Assembly: GCA_003665825.1 (NCBI GenBank)
Contig: QPFY01000008.1
Span: forward strand, 1,240,001-1,304,000
Direction: 5' to 3'
Length of the DNA stretch: 64,000 bases
From: Microbotryum silenes-acaulis
Taxonomy: Eukaryota; Basidiomycota; Microbotryomycetes; Microbotryales; Microbotryaceae
The notes below the pieces were generated by a model. That model searched no databases. It had not been told where the DNA came from and saw only the letters and a program-made list of their open reading frames with translations. This document shows, one piece after another, positions 26,127-38,293 of this stretch. Each line of letters starts with the position of its first letter. Position 1 is the first letter of the stretch. A program made the translations under genes and the position numbers.

Positions 26127-27724
26127 GCTGTGAGCTACCCGAGGCGATAGACGGAAGGGGGAGGAATCAGAGGCAGCTCGAGGGCGGACCGGGAATCTTC
26201 CGGTCGGCGGCTTCTTGCTCGTGCCGAATTCTGCTGCCGATTGCTCCGAAAGGTCCGTGCGCAAATGCTCGGCTGACTAAAAAAACTTCCCATAAAGCGC
26301 TCTACACCATCGAGTCAAACGTGTGTGGACAGTACAGGACATATCGGACTCCGAAGACTGTTGATCACTAGGGGTACCATCAGAGATAAGCGGCTAGCTC
26401 GTGGCGAGGCCGAAGAAAGGCACTGCAAGGTTTTCGCCGGGCGGCAGGCAAATCTTTACAAGTCATCGGTGCGTTGGCGGCTGCAGCGGTCCTGTGTCAC
26501 ACAGCGACTCCCAGACAATTTTTCGCGAGCAGCCTGTAAGACAGGACTGCTAAGTCCCCCAACATGTCTGACCGAGCTGCAGATCATCGGCCAGCTTGCT
26601 GTGCGGGCGGCGTATATATGTATAGCGCCAGCAACTTGGAGGGGATGAATGACGCGGTGAAGCTCGGGCAGCTTCAAGTCTCATTCTGCCCAGAACGAGG
26701 TGTGGCTTGCGGAGCATACTACCTTGACTATCCAACCGAGCCTGATTGATGTGGCGAAAAAGAAGATGCTAGAATGATTTTTCGCGGTAGGCATTTGTCA
26801 TCCAGTTCCTGCCCCGAGCTGCCAATGCAAATCCGATTTGGGACCGTTGAAGCCGAGCTCGAGACCGAGACGTGTCACTCGGGGCGGAGGAGGAGGCCAC
26901 CTCTTTCAGAAAAACTGGGGTTGAATAGCAGCGCTACTAATAATAGCGTGTTTCTGCGTTAGTAATAATCGCGGGGTCGGTGATAGGGCGAATCAAAGTA
27001 AATTTGCGCTGCCCCCGGCCGTCCCCGCCGTCGCCGCCTGTCGCCAGCTGTCGCCGCGCCTGTGCTCGCAGGCGCACGACCCTCACTTTCGAGGTCGCCT
27101 TTCTCTGCTCGAAACACCTTCGTTGTTAGGCGCCGCACACGAGTTAGGATCATGCTCATCTGACGAATCGACTCGACCAGACCAACCGTCTCACCGACCC
27201 GTCTTACGACCCAGTACATAGTCCCGTTGCGAGTGCCCCCCGCCGGTTGCCAGTTGGTCAGCGTCTCCGGCTCCCTTCCTCGGCGCGTTGCAGTCACACC
27301 CATTGGCCTGCCCCGCTCCAGCGTTCCAGCGCCCAGCCCCGGCCCCAGCCTCAGAAGCTCAGACCTTTACGCGCCTCAACGCCTCGACAGCCTTCAGCGC
27401 TTCAGCAGTAGCAGCGCTCTCAGTAAGCCTGCGTTGGTCAGCCAGCCCTGGGCCCAGCGTGTCTCCAGACGCAGCGCCACTTCATTAGGATTTACTGGGC
27501 CAGCCCATTAAGTCAACAAGCTCCTCTCCATCTCTCTATCTCCGTCCAAGCACTCGTCACACCCTACCCCACCCACATCGTCTCGGAGCGTTTGACCTTC
27601 CGACCCGTCTCGCTGCAGGGCCAACGCCGACGCTCGATCGCACCGATCCGCGCCCGCGCGTGCGCACCACCGACCCGCTGCTACCCACCCAACACCCTCG
27701 CGCCAACGGTCAACAGTCGAAAGC
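26127..27724. other. Divergent promoter region, CoA-transferase / kinase
   Basis: About 1.6 kb between divergent starts. 26940-27720 is C-rich on the + strand with serine/proline/arginine shadow frames, consistent with a long 5' leader of the kinase gene. A TAATAA-rich patch lies at 26936-26966. No gene, RNA or repeat could be supported. Confidence 0.55.
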
Positions 27725-29990
27725 ATGTCGTTGACGTCCGACTCGTCCTACCCCAACTCGAGCGTGCACACCCCCGGTACATCGACGCCCTCGAGTGAAT
27801 TCGACCAACAAGTCGACCCTGTCCCCACCTTCGCCCAATTGGACCTGTCCCTCTCCCGCGACCAAGGCTCGGTCCGTTCGACAGGCTACGGTGCCGGCTC
27901 CGAAGCGCATACTTTGTCCGAGGTCGCGCACTCGAACCACAATGTGCTCGCGTCGAGAATACTGTCCCGCACCTCCGTAGGCGAAGGAGCTGGGGGTGCG
28001 TTGAGTCCCGAGAATCTACCCAAGGCTCCGACCGAGTTACCCAAGATGCCAGTCGAGCACGTCAGCGGTCACCATTTCGCGATGGGCCCCACGGGCAGCG
28101 CCGTGGCCAGCACCGTCACTTTGCCTTCCTCGGTCACCGCCACCGCCGCGGCCAACTTTTCCAGCACCGGTACATCCGCTGCGACCATCAATCCCGTCTC
28201 TTTGACCACTCGCACGGTAAACTCGGTCCCCTCTACCGCGACGACGACGACCACGGCCGACAAGGAGCGAACGTTGATGCCACCCCCTGCGACGACAACG
28301 GCTCCCAAACCCCAAGCCCTTGTTTCGCAGCAGAAAAAGTCCGTCTTTGGCAAACTCTTCTCGAGCAGCAACGCGTCCAACGCCTCGCTCAACAGCGGCT
28401 CCGGGTCGAACGGCGAGCGAATGGAACGAGGCGACTCGAACGCCGGTTCGGGGACCGAAGGCACTGGCAACGGAGGCGCGAGCCTCGCTCGAAGATCTAG
28501 CAAGAAGGAGCGGGAACAGGAAAAGAAGGAGGCCAAGGAACGCGAGCGTGAACACAAGGAGGAACAGGCTCGATTGGCGCGGAGACCTTCAACCGGCCCA
28601 ACACATCAAGACCTTGGACATGGGACCTCGCCTTCGGGTAAGGATCGGTCAGCTTCGACTTCGCGGCCGCGAGCTGGATCGCACGGCGCTAAGGAGAAGG
28701 AAGGTGGAATGGGTCAGGCCTTGAACGATTTCATGCGCAACAAGGTCCAACGCAAGTCATCGCAGACCTCGCGCAAGTCCGACGATGGGCGTTCGGACCA
28801 CGACGGCACCTCGACCCGAGGCGACGGCGAGACGCGATCACGCGCCGGTTCTCAAGCCGGTTCGCTCAGCCAAAAGTACGGCGTGTGCGAGAAGATGGTC
28901 ATTGGAAAAGGTGCGACCGCTGTTGTCAAGCTTGCGCACAAATGGGATCGTTCGACCGAGCGCCTCTATGCCGTCAAAGAGTTCCGCAAGAGGAGAAAGA
29001 ACGAGACGGAGAAGGAGTACGTCAAGAAATTGACGTCCGAATTTTGCATCAGTTCGACATTGCATCAGTGAGTCTTGTGCGGGTTCTTCTCTGTGCGCTT
29101 GGTGGACGGGTACTGATCGGGGAAACACTGCTCGCCGCGCCTGTAGTCACAACATCGTGGAAACCGTCGACCTGGTCCAAGACGAGCAGAACCATTGGTG
29201 CGAAGTGATGGAGTACTGCCCCGGTGGTGACCTCTACGCCGCGATCAAGAAGGGCGACATGTCCCCTCAAGCGATCAACTCGTACTTCAAGCAGATCCTC
29301 GCCGGCGTCGCATACCTCCATTCCATGGGTGTCGCCCATCGTGATATCAAGCCGGAGAACCTGTTGCTCGATGCCAAGGGACATGTCAAGATCACCGATT
29401 TTGGTGTGTCGGACGTTTTTAGGATGTGTTGGGAGAAGACGACGCATCTCTCCAAGGGGCTTTGTGGGTCCGAGCCGTATATCGCCCCGGAACAATTTGA
29501 ACACAAAGGCGAGTTCTTCGGCTCACATAAGCGGGTCGATCTTGCGATTATCGTGCTAACCTTGGAACATTCTACCTGATCAACAGAATACGATGCACGA
29601 CTAGTCGACGTCTGGGCGTGCGCCGTCGTCTTTTACTGCATGCACTTCCAGGAATTGCCGTGGCGAGTGGCCAAACCGTCGGACCCTTCCTTCGGCCCTT
29701 ACATGCAGATGTACGGTGGGCAATCAACTCCTCCCCCTTTATCAAACCTCGTCCCTCGGGAATGCCGCAACATCATTCGAAGGATGTTGGACCCGGATCC
29801 GAAAACGCGCGCGACGACGGACCAGATCATCAGTGACCCGTGGTTCGATCAGATCAAAGTCATACCGCCGTTGGAAGGGATATTGCCGCCCCCTGGTGTC
29901 GGAGGTCAAGTGTTGATCAACAATCCACCGATCCCTTCGCCTGCACTATCGGGACAGAGTATGGGCCCTTCGACGCCTGCGATGGCTTGA
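27725..29990 (+). CDS. Fungal HAL/NPR1-family serine/threonine kinase (Hal4/Sat4, Hrk1-like)
   Basis: Member of the fungal-specific kinase family that regulates plasma-membrane transporters and ion homeostasis. Exons 27725-29067, 29147-29508 and 29587-29990 give 702 residues. The N-terminal ~370 residues are Ser/Thr-rich and basic without a domain. The kinase domain has a Gly loop ([10 protein letters not shown]), the ATP lysine in [10 protein letters not shown], catalytic loop [15 protein letters not shown] in [11 protein letters not shown], the Cys-containing activation segment [13 protein letters not shown], and [20 protein letters not shown], a family signature. Intron 2 (29509-29586) needs a GC donor (GCGAGT); no GT donor nearby gives the correct phase. 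Which yeast paralogue it matches cannot be decided here. Confidence 0.87.
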
Positions 29991-31132
29991 ACGCAGTCGA
30001 CGATCCTTAGATTCTTTCGATATACATACCTCCTATATACACTTACGACCACGAAGCCCTGTCGACCACTCTGTTCCTCTCTTTGGCTGTTCAAAGTTCT
30101 TCCTGATGTTCTACGGTGCGCTGGTCGAGTCGTCGTCGTCTTTCTTAGCTTTCGTCGTATTCGATCGTGTGCTCGTCTCCTCTGCTTGCGTTCTCCTTTC
30201 TTCTCGTGGTGTGCGTACGATACATGAAGGCTCCCCCCCCTTTTTTTTTGATGAAATAACTAAAGAAGGAATGATTAAGAACTTTGATGCGGCGAAACAA
30301 ACCTGGTAGAGTCGCCTCGAGAAAAAAGACTCTTGGAGCCCCTTTCTCGATCGAGGAAGTTCCGGGGACGCATGCGCCCTGCGTTCGACGGCGAGTCAGC
30401 TCAAACGTGACCTCGTCCCCTTCAACTCCCAACCCAGTCGTTGAGACATAGGCCCCTAAGAACGTTCGACCGAAGGAAAGGAGGTAGTAGCACCCGACGA
30501 TCGCCCTACCACGAGTAGGCCACGGCCGCGTGCAGCCCTCAGACACCTTATCCCGATGTACAAATCGTCCTAAAATCGCTGTTTTTCGAGACGCACATTT
30601 GGGCTGAGCTTTCCCGGGTCCTACAGTTCTCAGACGCGTCTCAGACAGATCTCAGAGCGCGCCAGGCCCCTTTCGCGCGTGGCCAGCCTAATCTCCGTCG
30701 AATCGCAGCTCGATCTCACCACATAATACGCCAGACTGTACATTCATACTGAATTCAGTATAATACATCACTCTTTTTAAGTTTTCTCGCTCTCTGATTA
30801 CAGTCTGAGTCAGGCTGAGATCAGGCCGAGGTGGTCTGATTCACGATGTTGGAAAAGTTTCCCGGCTGAGGGGGTCTGAGGCCGGGAGCGCTGGGCACCC
30901 ATTTCTGGCTATGTGGTCCCTTGATGTCGTTGGCTTTGCCCTGGAAGCTGATCGTAAGGGCGACTCTCTGAACTCAATCGATGGAGACCGACGAGGTGTG
31001 CCCTTGACAGGTGTTGGCGTTTGTACGGGCATGGTGGATCATGAGGGCGGTACATAGCGACGTCGTGGACTGGCGTTGTGGACCGAAGGTGAGACCGGTG
31101 AGGCGCGGCTGGCTGTTGTTGTTTTTTTTGTA
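29991..31132. other. Intergenic, kinase 3' flank up to the transposon island
   Basis: About 1.1 kb. Contains a T-run after a C-run (30232-30250), an AT-rich stretch near 30755-30785, and CAG/CTGAG-rich sequence at 30620-30660 and 30800-30840. A 16-nt word at 30607-30622 recurs at 56769-56784. No coding frame with support. Confidence 0.5.
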
Positions 31133-33024
31133 CTAGGTGCGGCGGCGCGCTCCGCGCGCCACCTCCCACCGTAACCGTTGACCCGCTGCAATGTGATGTA
31201 CCTTGCTGCAACAGCTGCGGTACTGTTGAGTAACGGAAGCCTAGTGGTTAAAGTCGGGAGAGGAACGTGCGACGACGATGAAATGTACAGAGCCTTCATT
31301 TCATCACTGAACTCTTTTTTTGTTCTCTGGGAGCCCGATGATGGGCTCAGACCGTCGTCGAGACCGCAACAAAACGGGCTGTCCAGCATGATCTCCTGTG
31401 AGAATGATGGCCTCGAGCACGCGGGTGTGTAACCGAGTTGACAACCTTTGAATTTTTCAGCGTGCAACGCCATCCCGGCGATGTTGAGACTCTGAAGGTA
31501 CTCGATCAAGAACAGTGATTCGTCTTCGTTTTCGACCGAATCCGCGCTGTAGAACGTTTGAGCGTCACCCGGCAGCAGGTCGAGCACCATGTCGTTGATC
31601 TGATCCACCTGCGAATTTTTGGGCGCCAGAATTGCTCGATCTCGGAAGTATTCGACTTTTTCGCCTATTGACGTATTGTCCAGTTCGAGTGCGGGGACGG
31701 GATAAACGTGTCTGATCAACCCGGATCTGCTCCTCGTGATCGCCGGCAGGAGAAGCTCACGTGGGAGCGATGGAGTCTTCTGTTTTGTTCGCCGAGCCAG
31801 CTCCAACTCCTAAGAGCCAATCTGCAAAGTCCTGTGCGTTTGCCCGTTCCGTTTCGGTCACGAATCCCCTGTGATGTTACAGTTCAACCGGTCAGTTAGT
31901 CATGCTGCCCTGCGTTTTGCTTTTGAAAGATTGGCACACACCTGCCAACACGAAGGTCACTCCACCGAACCGAGCCGTTGAGGATCTGCCACGGGATGGT
32001 GAGCCGCGTTTCACGGAACCTGTTTTCTTGCGTGATTCGTTACAACTATCAGTATTCTTGCTGTTGTCCATCTGTAGCAATGGCAGTGAAGACTCACATT
32101 TAGTGTCCCAATGACCCGGATTCTTAACCGTACGAAGTCAATCCTTCCGCTCAATCCTTCCGCTGTGTCACTGACGCCCAATGTCTTTTTTCGTATCAGT
32201 TTTTCCGTCATATCTAAGACTGCACAGCCACGTCAAGTCATAACTCACGCATGCAGTGTCACCAGCTGATGGTGAAGAAACAACTCGAGGGTTGACATTC
32301 AAAGAGGACCTGTTGAAGGGAATTGCTGCTTGGTAGTTTTCCATTAGCTCCTGAACAATCCCACACCAAGAGCACAGTTCATGAAGTTACTTACTCGAAT
32401 CCGTAGCTATGCTGCATGCTGCAGCCATTTCTTGAGAAAACTTGTCCCGTACTCGTTGCAGAGCTTTCACGACGACCCCTTCGGGTGTCGCGAGCTCGAG
32501 GTGGCGATGGGATGAGGTGCGATGGGTAAGGTGTGAAGAGCAGGAGGGAGAAAGATGGAGAAGCCTGCGCCTCAGTTTAAACCGGGCTCATAGAATGTCG
32601 CGGAAGGCCGCGGAACGTCGTGGAGTGAAGCCCAGTGTCGGCAAGCCGTGACACGCTGGCGGGGCCCCTAACGGCGGAATTGGCGCACTGGCCGACACTA
32701 CCCGAGGTCTGGCATAGATTTCGGCAGTGGCAGGAACTGGATGATTGAAGGAACTACGCTACAATGTGGTAGACACGCAAAACAGGTCGTCTCAGTCTGC
32801 TTCGGGAAGCGGAGGGTCATGTGCCAGGCTGCTTTGATGGGAAATGGAACCTCGGCGAACGTTGGAACCTCGGCGAACGTAGGTGAAACGGTCCGTGGCT
32901 GGCCGACCCATTCTCAAACAGCGCTAGCTAGCTGGGACGCACTGGACCGAGAGCTGCCTATGACGTCACGCCACGTGGTTTGTCTTGGGACAACTTTTTT
33001 ATTATATAGTTTTATTATTAAGGA
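31133..33024 (-). mobile_element. Helitron copy A, non-autonomous, degenerate
   Basis: Rolling-circle transposon remnant of about 1.9 kb on the minus strand. Its 3' end (forward 31133-31136) is CTAG, preceded by the hairpin GGCGCGCGGAGCGCGCC and followed by T, the classic Helitron 3' structure. The interior is strongly similar to copies B, C and D. The 5' end is placed at 33024 (TCCTTAATAATAAAAC, preceded by A on the minus strand) and is less certain because it has diverged from the TCTACTAAAC-type start of the others. No Rep domain is present. Confidence 0.75.
31420..31806 (-). pseudogene. Helitron helicase C-terminal fragment (copy A)
   Basis: A frame matching the Helitron Pif1-like helicase region ([55 protein letters not shown]). 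It breaks off after [11 protein letters not shown], where an internal deletion joins it to unrelated sequence, so the LLRN and LYVALSRAT segments of the helicase are lost. Not functional. Confidence 0.8.
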
Positions 33025-33735
33025 TAGTTTTAAGGATTCGGTCAGCGGTATTGAGTGCGTCGTCTTGTCTCTAAAATGTCGAGAGTTCAATGTCGAGGTA
33101 AACATTTAACGGTCTTAGTGGCTGCGTGGCTGAAAGCGGCTAAGACAACACCATTGAAAAGGACGAGAGAACAAATTGGGTATGGGTCCAGTTTAGCCTT
33201 CGTTCAAGTACACAGTAGACTTCGCGTGGGGCTTGATGGAGTATGATAAATATAAATGTGATCTCTGCTGAGATCTTAGGAAGTATGAGCAAAGACACGG
33301 CACGGACTTCAGGCATCTGACTGGCCTGACTGCGCACGCCATGTACACCGAACGCTATGGCGGAAATCGGAAAGCGCACTACGCAGCCAAGAAGAATGCG
33401 CGCTTATTTTATCACCAACAGCAGAGAGCTTCCTTCCTGGATCTCTAGGTGACCTGATAGACCTCCCCCCGCCAGCACTTCTGCTGGGACACGAAGCTTT
33501 TCAAGCGTGCCAGAGCGCATTTGAGCGGTGGCCAACCCCTGCCAGCGCTGGTTGCCTTTCGGTTGCATGGTTGCTACCTTGACTTCTCTGCACTTCCTGG
33601 TGAAGGGCGATTTCATATGACATGAAGAGACACTAGGCAATACAAAGGCAAAAGCACGCGAGCGCTCGCATCATCTATTTGGCCTGAGGCACTGGAACAA
33701 GAGCCTTCGATTCCAGACAGCCACTACTAGAGAGT
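33025..33735. other. Unassigned spacer between Helitron A and the KDZ gene
   Basis: About 0.7 kb, more AT-rich than the host genes, holding the 3' flank of the KDZ transposase gene. Two short minus-strand frames (33140-33379, 33404-33640) have no recognisable motif. The KDZ element terminus should lie here or further left but could not be identified. Confidence 0.45.
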
Positions 33736-36700
33736 TCACCAAGCTTCGTCATCACTGTCATTATTTTCCGCATTGAAGTCCCACTCCTCAGGCCTAAATT
33801 CACCGTAATCTGTGGCGTCGATAGAGTGGTGGCTCAAATCGTCGCTAGAATGGTCACTTATGCCAAAGTCAACTTCTTCGTCCGTGTTGTCGTCCGTCTC
33901 ATTAATCCTGTTACCAGGGCTGCCGGAAAACGAGGTCAAATCCGGCAAGTCATCCAGTGTAGTTCGCTGAAAAAGTTCAGCGTCGTCGGTACACCAAACC
34001 CGAAGCTCCACCCACCCGTCCATCTGTAGTTCGCCCGTGTCCTGAGTGCGCTGCCACAGGTAATCGAGGCCACCTCTCGAGAACCATCGGCGCGCCGTAG
34101 TTTTAATATGCTCTTCCTCTTGCTCAAGCATTGTCATCGCAGAGTCATCGACTTCGTTTTTTTGGTGTAATCGCTGGCGTGCTTGCTGCAATTTCCTACG
34201 ACGGCTGATCAGCCACCGGCCGATGCGACGCACTTCCCATCCAAGTCGCTTGATCTCTTGCTCGCATCTCGCGCGAGACAAGACCGCGGGGATACCAACT
34301 CGAACATCTTCATCGTAGACCCACGGCTCGGTCGGATGACTGAATAATCCATGGTTCCAGAGGGGCGCCAATATGTCGAGTTTGAGCAATTCATTGAGAT
34401 CCTCTGGAGCTGATGGCGGTGCGCTTCGAGTCCTCAAGATTGGATGGAAACGTTGGGAATCGGCGAGGAGACCAGCACACTTTTTCGCCTCATTATTGTA
34501 CATCGCCACAGCCTTCATAAGCCTTGGGCGCAGCGAGTTCAGATTTTTCACTAGTAGGCCGGCCGCTTTTGTACCTATGCGCAGGTGTTACTGACCTGTC
34601 AGCATTCCTCTCGGAGGCGCAACTTGTGCCACGATTTGCCTTACCGAGGGCTTTACCGCCTTGTCGCGGGAGCCGCAGCCTCTCGGCTCCCTTTCGGTAC
34701 TGTACGACCAAATCCCACAGCGAGCGGGATGCGATCATCAAAGAGCAGACACATTCGTAATCTGTGCAATCAGACGAGGACGTATCCGGATCCAGGTAGG
34801 ACCATGATGAATTGTGTCGAAAAGGGGAGGGGAGGGAAGAAGGGGACGACATACCAGGTTCCAGGACACTGAGCTTCATTTCCGATGTACGTAGCGAGTT
34901 CAGTCGATAATCGAGAACCTGTCGCTGTCTGACGAGTTGTTGAAGTCTAGTCGACTGCTGTATTAGCTCCTCGGTGTCTGTGACATTTGCGCAGGCTAGT
35001 GATTCTCTGTAGCGAACGGACAATCGAGGCCAGAGCCAAAATTACCGTGTCAGAATCACCGGTACGTGAGGACGGTCGCGATAGCTCAAACTTACCGGCA
35101 CACTCCAATGTCTCTGTTGACAACCTCAATCTTGAACAGGATGTTGCGCATCTCGGCTGCTTCCTTGCGATGCTCTTTCAGCGGGAAATTCTTGGACGCG
35201 GCACGTTGCGCTTCCCATTGCTCAAGGAGGGTAGCGACGGTCCATTCAGAGCGGCCAACAACCTCAGCAATGTCTCTGTCTGCTTGGGCCAGGAGCTGGG
35301 TCGCATTTTCAAATCGAGATTTGAGTTTGGTCACTGTGCATGATCGATCCTGATGTTAGCGATGTGGTAACGTAGTGCATGCAAGCATGGTAACGCAGCC
35401 CTACCAAGATCGGCTAGATGCTGCTTGTTATAGGCAGACACGCGGCGACTGATATTCTCCTGCCTATGGGAGGCACTTGATGATCGATTCATGGGTATCA
35501 GGCCTCGGAGCTGCGACCATAAGCGCTCAGTTCCCTCCCCGTCAGTCAGGCCGAAGATAGGTAGAAAGCGCGGATCAAATTCAACCTGGCAAGACCACTG
35601 GTGTGCGTAGGTGTGCATCGAGGAGAGAGCAAATGCGAGGCGCGGAAGGTGGTCTGCTAAAAGATCGCGCTGCGCTTGCCGGACCAGATGCGCTGCTCAG
35701 CAGTCCATCGAATTAATGGTCATAATTATCTTCACCACAAACTCACACGCCGTAGGTGCGACAATAAGTTGCAGCCGATGTCATACGCGACCCCGACGCG
35801 ACTGAGTGCGTGAATCGAGCTGCAGTGGGAGCCCGAGTCGGGGCTGACTTCGACATTTGAGCCAACTCTGGCGTGCGCGGACCCCTCGGGACGATTTGTT
35901 TCTCCGACCTCCACTTCTTCGAGAATCCACTTCAACAACGACACGGGATACACTAGCCTGTGGGGAACAAATTATGCGCATTAGTCTCCTGGCCCGAGCG
36001 TCTAGGCGATCGATCAAAACATACTTTTCACCTGATTGATAGAGGTTGCAAAGTCGCAAGCAGTGATCATGACGGCACACGGCAGCAACAAGGCCTGTGT
36101 CGGCCACTGCATTAGACGAACCGGCGGCCACACCACCGTCTGTAGCCTTCCAGTTACTCGTACATTCGTCCTGTACAGAGACAAGGATAGCCTGCTTAGC
36201 TGCCATGGACATTCAGGGCCATCGCGATAGTCACTCAGGAACCAGCAGCGCTAAGATACCTTTCCGCCCGTTTCATTTGATTCATCGATTACAGCTTGCT
36301 CGTTTCGAATTTTGTCTGGTGCCAGAAATAACGCTGGTCGGGACTTGAGAGGATCAGCGCTCGCCCGCGCGAATCGTCGATGCTGAAAATTGCCGTCGAG
36401 AGCAATGATGACATCCAGATCATCTCCGCTCTCGCCAGATTCGTCAATCCGAGGCCCAAAACATGCCGGGCAGACATCGGCCAGACGCTCTCGCGGGGAG
36501 AGGCCGAGAAGCCCGGCAGTCATATCTGTTTGCAGCTGTTGCATGAATCGGAATTCATCCATTGCGGCTTGGAGATGCTGGCGCACGGTTGGACTCTGCA
36601 AAGTATTCGAAATTCTGTTCACCCTTGAGAGATGCTTCCGGCGTGTTCCAAAGCCCACCTTGTTCAAAGGATCATCTGGAGCTAATTCCGAGGACCAGAA

Positions 36701-37880
36701 GAGAATGAGCGCTTCGGACATGCCACAGACGCCATAAGGATCAACCCCCCAGTAAGTGTCAAGGAATTCGATCGTGCGAAAAGTGAATGCGGTGATGCCG
36801 TTTCTTTTTCGGATTGAGGATGAGGATGTCGGCAGAAGACCGTGAGCTGCGAGGGTTTGGATCTCGGAATAGCATGAGCAAAATCGTACCCTCCGCATGC
36901 CTGCTCATAGTGAAAGGTAGATCATATCAGTCCAAGACGATAGCAGATACGTTAGCGACTGGTCTTGAGCGACACCTACCTGCGAAGAACAGGTCGACAA
37001 CTCTGACCTCTCTAGTAACTCGGCGTTCTGAACATGCGTCGCACCACTCCTCGTCGTCCGGCGAAGGGACGAACCCGCTCTGCCGAAGCACTTTCTTGGC
37101 TCTTCTATTCATCAATAGATATGCTTTGAGAAGCTCAGGTCGTTTTGACGCCCTAGCCCGAGCTTCGGCCCTGGCTGCCCGGCGACGATTGCGTTGCTTC
37201 TTGGCGTTCCTTCGGACCCGCGATTGCTTTGGTGAAGAGGGCGCTAGGTCTTGTGAAGCACCACCTTGGTGGATAGGCGAATGCTCCGGTCCAGATGAGT
37301 ATCCACCACCGAAATCGCGACCAAAATCTTCGTTGTTCTCGTGCTCAAAGTCGGGCTCGTTGAGGTTGGGCGCGAAATCGTGCTCAAAGCCGCCGGTCTC
37401 GGTGTCTACAAGCCAGCCACTTGCGCCATTGGCAGTGTAAGTCCAAGGCTCGGACAATGATTCGTGAGCGCCAGCAGTTGCTGTCTCCGAACGCTCTGTC
37501 CGACGACGCTGCGATCTCGGAATCGATGGCGATGGAGGAGGGCTCAGTCGACGTTTCGGGCGCCGCCTCGTCGGGGTGCCGTGGATACCAGCAGCGTAGC
37601 CGAAGGACCTTACAAACGCCTCACTCGTTGGGGACAAGACTGGCTCCTCTTTTCGCTCTCGCACGGCCCATGACCTCCTCTTTTTCTTTTTTTTCTTCGT
37701 CTTCGCCCCCTCCTCCGGTCCCGTGATCGCCCCGTTCTCGATCGTGTCAGCCGCCTTCTTCCTCCTCCTCCTCGTCGTGAGTTTCTTACGCTTGGTCTTG
37801 GTCTCTTTTTTGTTCTCTTTCCCTACTAGGGACGCTGAATGTGATTGCGGTAGTGGCGGGGTGTGTCGCAGGGAGTCCAT
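33736..37880 (-). CDS. KDZ (Kyakuja-Dileera-Zisupton) transposase, apparently complete
   Basis: Transposase of the KDZ DNA-transposon superfamily. Nine exons: 37880-36980, 36900-36260, 36170-36025, 35957-35749, 35695-35405, 35333-35096, 35006-34855, 34761-34645 and 34574-33736, giving 1177 residues with no internal stop or frameshift. In order: a Lys-rich nuclear-localisation-like N terminus (KKKKKKRR), a cysteine cluster of the CxC1 type (EWCDACSERR... then VRFCSCYSE), CPACF, the KDZ signature DVIIALDGNFQHRRFA, DTGLVAAVCRHDH, GVAYDIGCNL, HTYAHQWSCQ, LTDGEGTERLWSQL, and an acidic C-terminal tail. All introns are 63-82 nt GT-AG. Exon 4's donor is taken at 35748 to keep phase. A complete frame suggests recent or current activity. 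The element ends were not found. Confidence 0.85.
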
Positions 37881-37999
37881 GCTTGAAGCGATGCCGATGG
37901 GTGCAAGGCGGTGGGGGAGGGTTGAAGCTTGAAGGTGGGGGTGCCAGTGTGTGCTGAGGCAAAGGGCCGATTAGCGTAGGCGAGTTAGCAAGTGCACTA

Positions 38000-38024
38000 C
38001 AGTCAGACCTGAGAAAATTTATAT
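38000..38024 (+). repeat. Pogo element left terminal inverted repeat
   Basis: 25 bp, identical to the reverse complement of 40863-40887, and directly preceded by the TA target duplication. Confidence 0.95.
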
Positions 38025-38044
38025 TTTCGGTGGACGGATTTTCC

Positions 38045-38071
38045 CATAAATTAAGACAGGTATAAGCTTGG
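38045..38071 (+). repeat. Pogo subterminal repeat, left copy
   Basis: 27-bp motif CATAAATT..GACAGGTATAAG.TTGG that reappears in the same orientation near the right end (40833-40859), with a shorter variant at 40767-40791. Candidate transposase-binding site; being direct rather than inverted is odd. Confidence 0.7.
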
Positions 38072-38293
38072 AGAGTTCGGCTTCAGATCACTACATTATG
38101 ACCTGAAACTCCGTTTTTGAGCTTCCTACATCAAATCAAGAATTTTCGTGCATCGTTTGAGTCGATACATTGACTTTTGAGGGGGAGGAAATTCAGAAGG
38201 CCCGAATTACTGAATTGCAGCCAATGTACGGCCTCTACTGAGGCATGATGGCATCTAACAAGTTTTGAAAGCTCCAAGAAAAAATATCTTGAC

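Noticed and set aside
32741..32989. Frame repeated in several Helitrons (also near 41320-41598 and 47384-47632)
   Set aside because: It is conserved only because the DNA is repeated; it lies in the element's 5' region, antisense to the helicase, with indels between copies.
33138..33146. GCGGCTAAG near 33138 and its inverse at 40890-40898 as KDZ terminal repeats
   Set aside because: Only 9 bp, not at plausible element ends and with no target duplication found; likely chance.
35857..37726. Several + strand frames across the KDZ gene (for example 36814-37440)
   Set aside because: Shadows of the minus-strand transposase exons.
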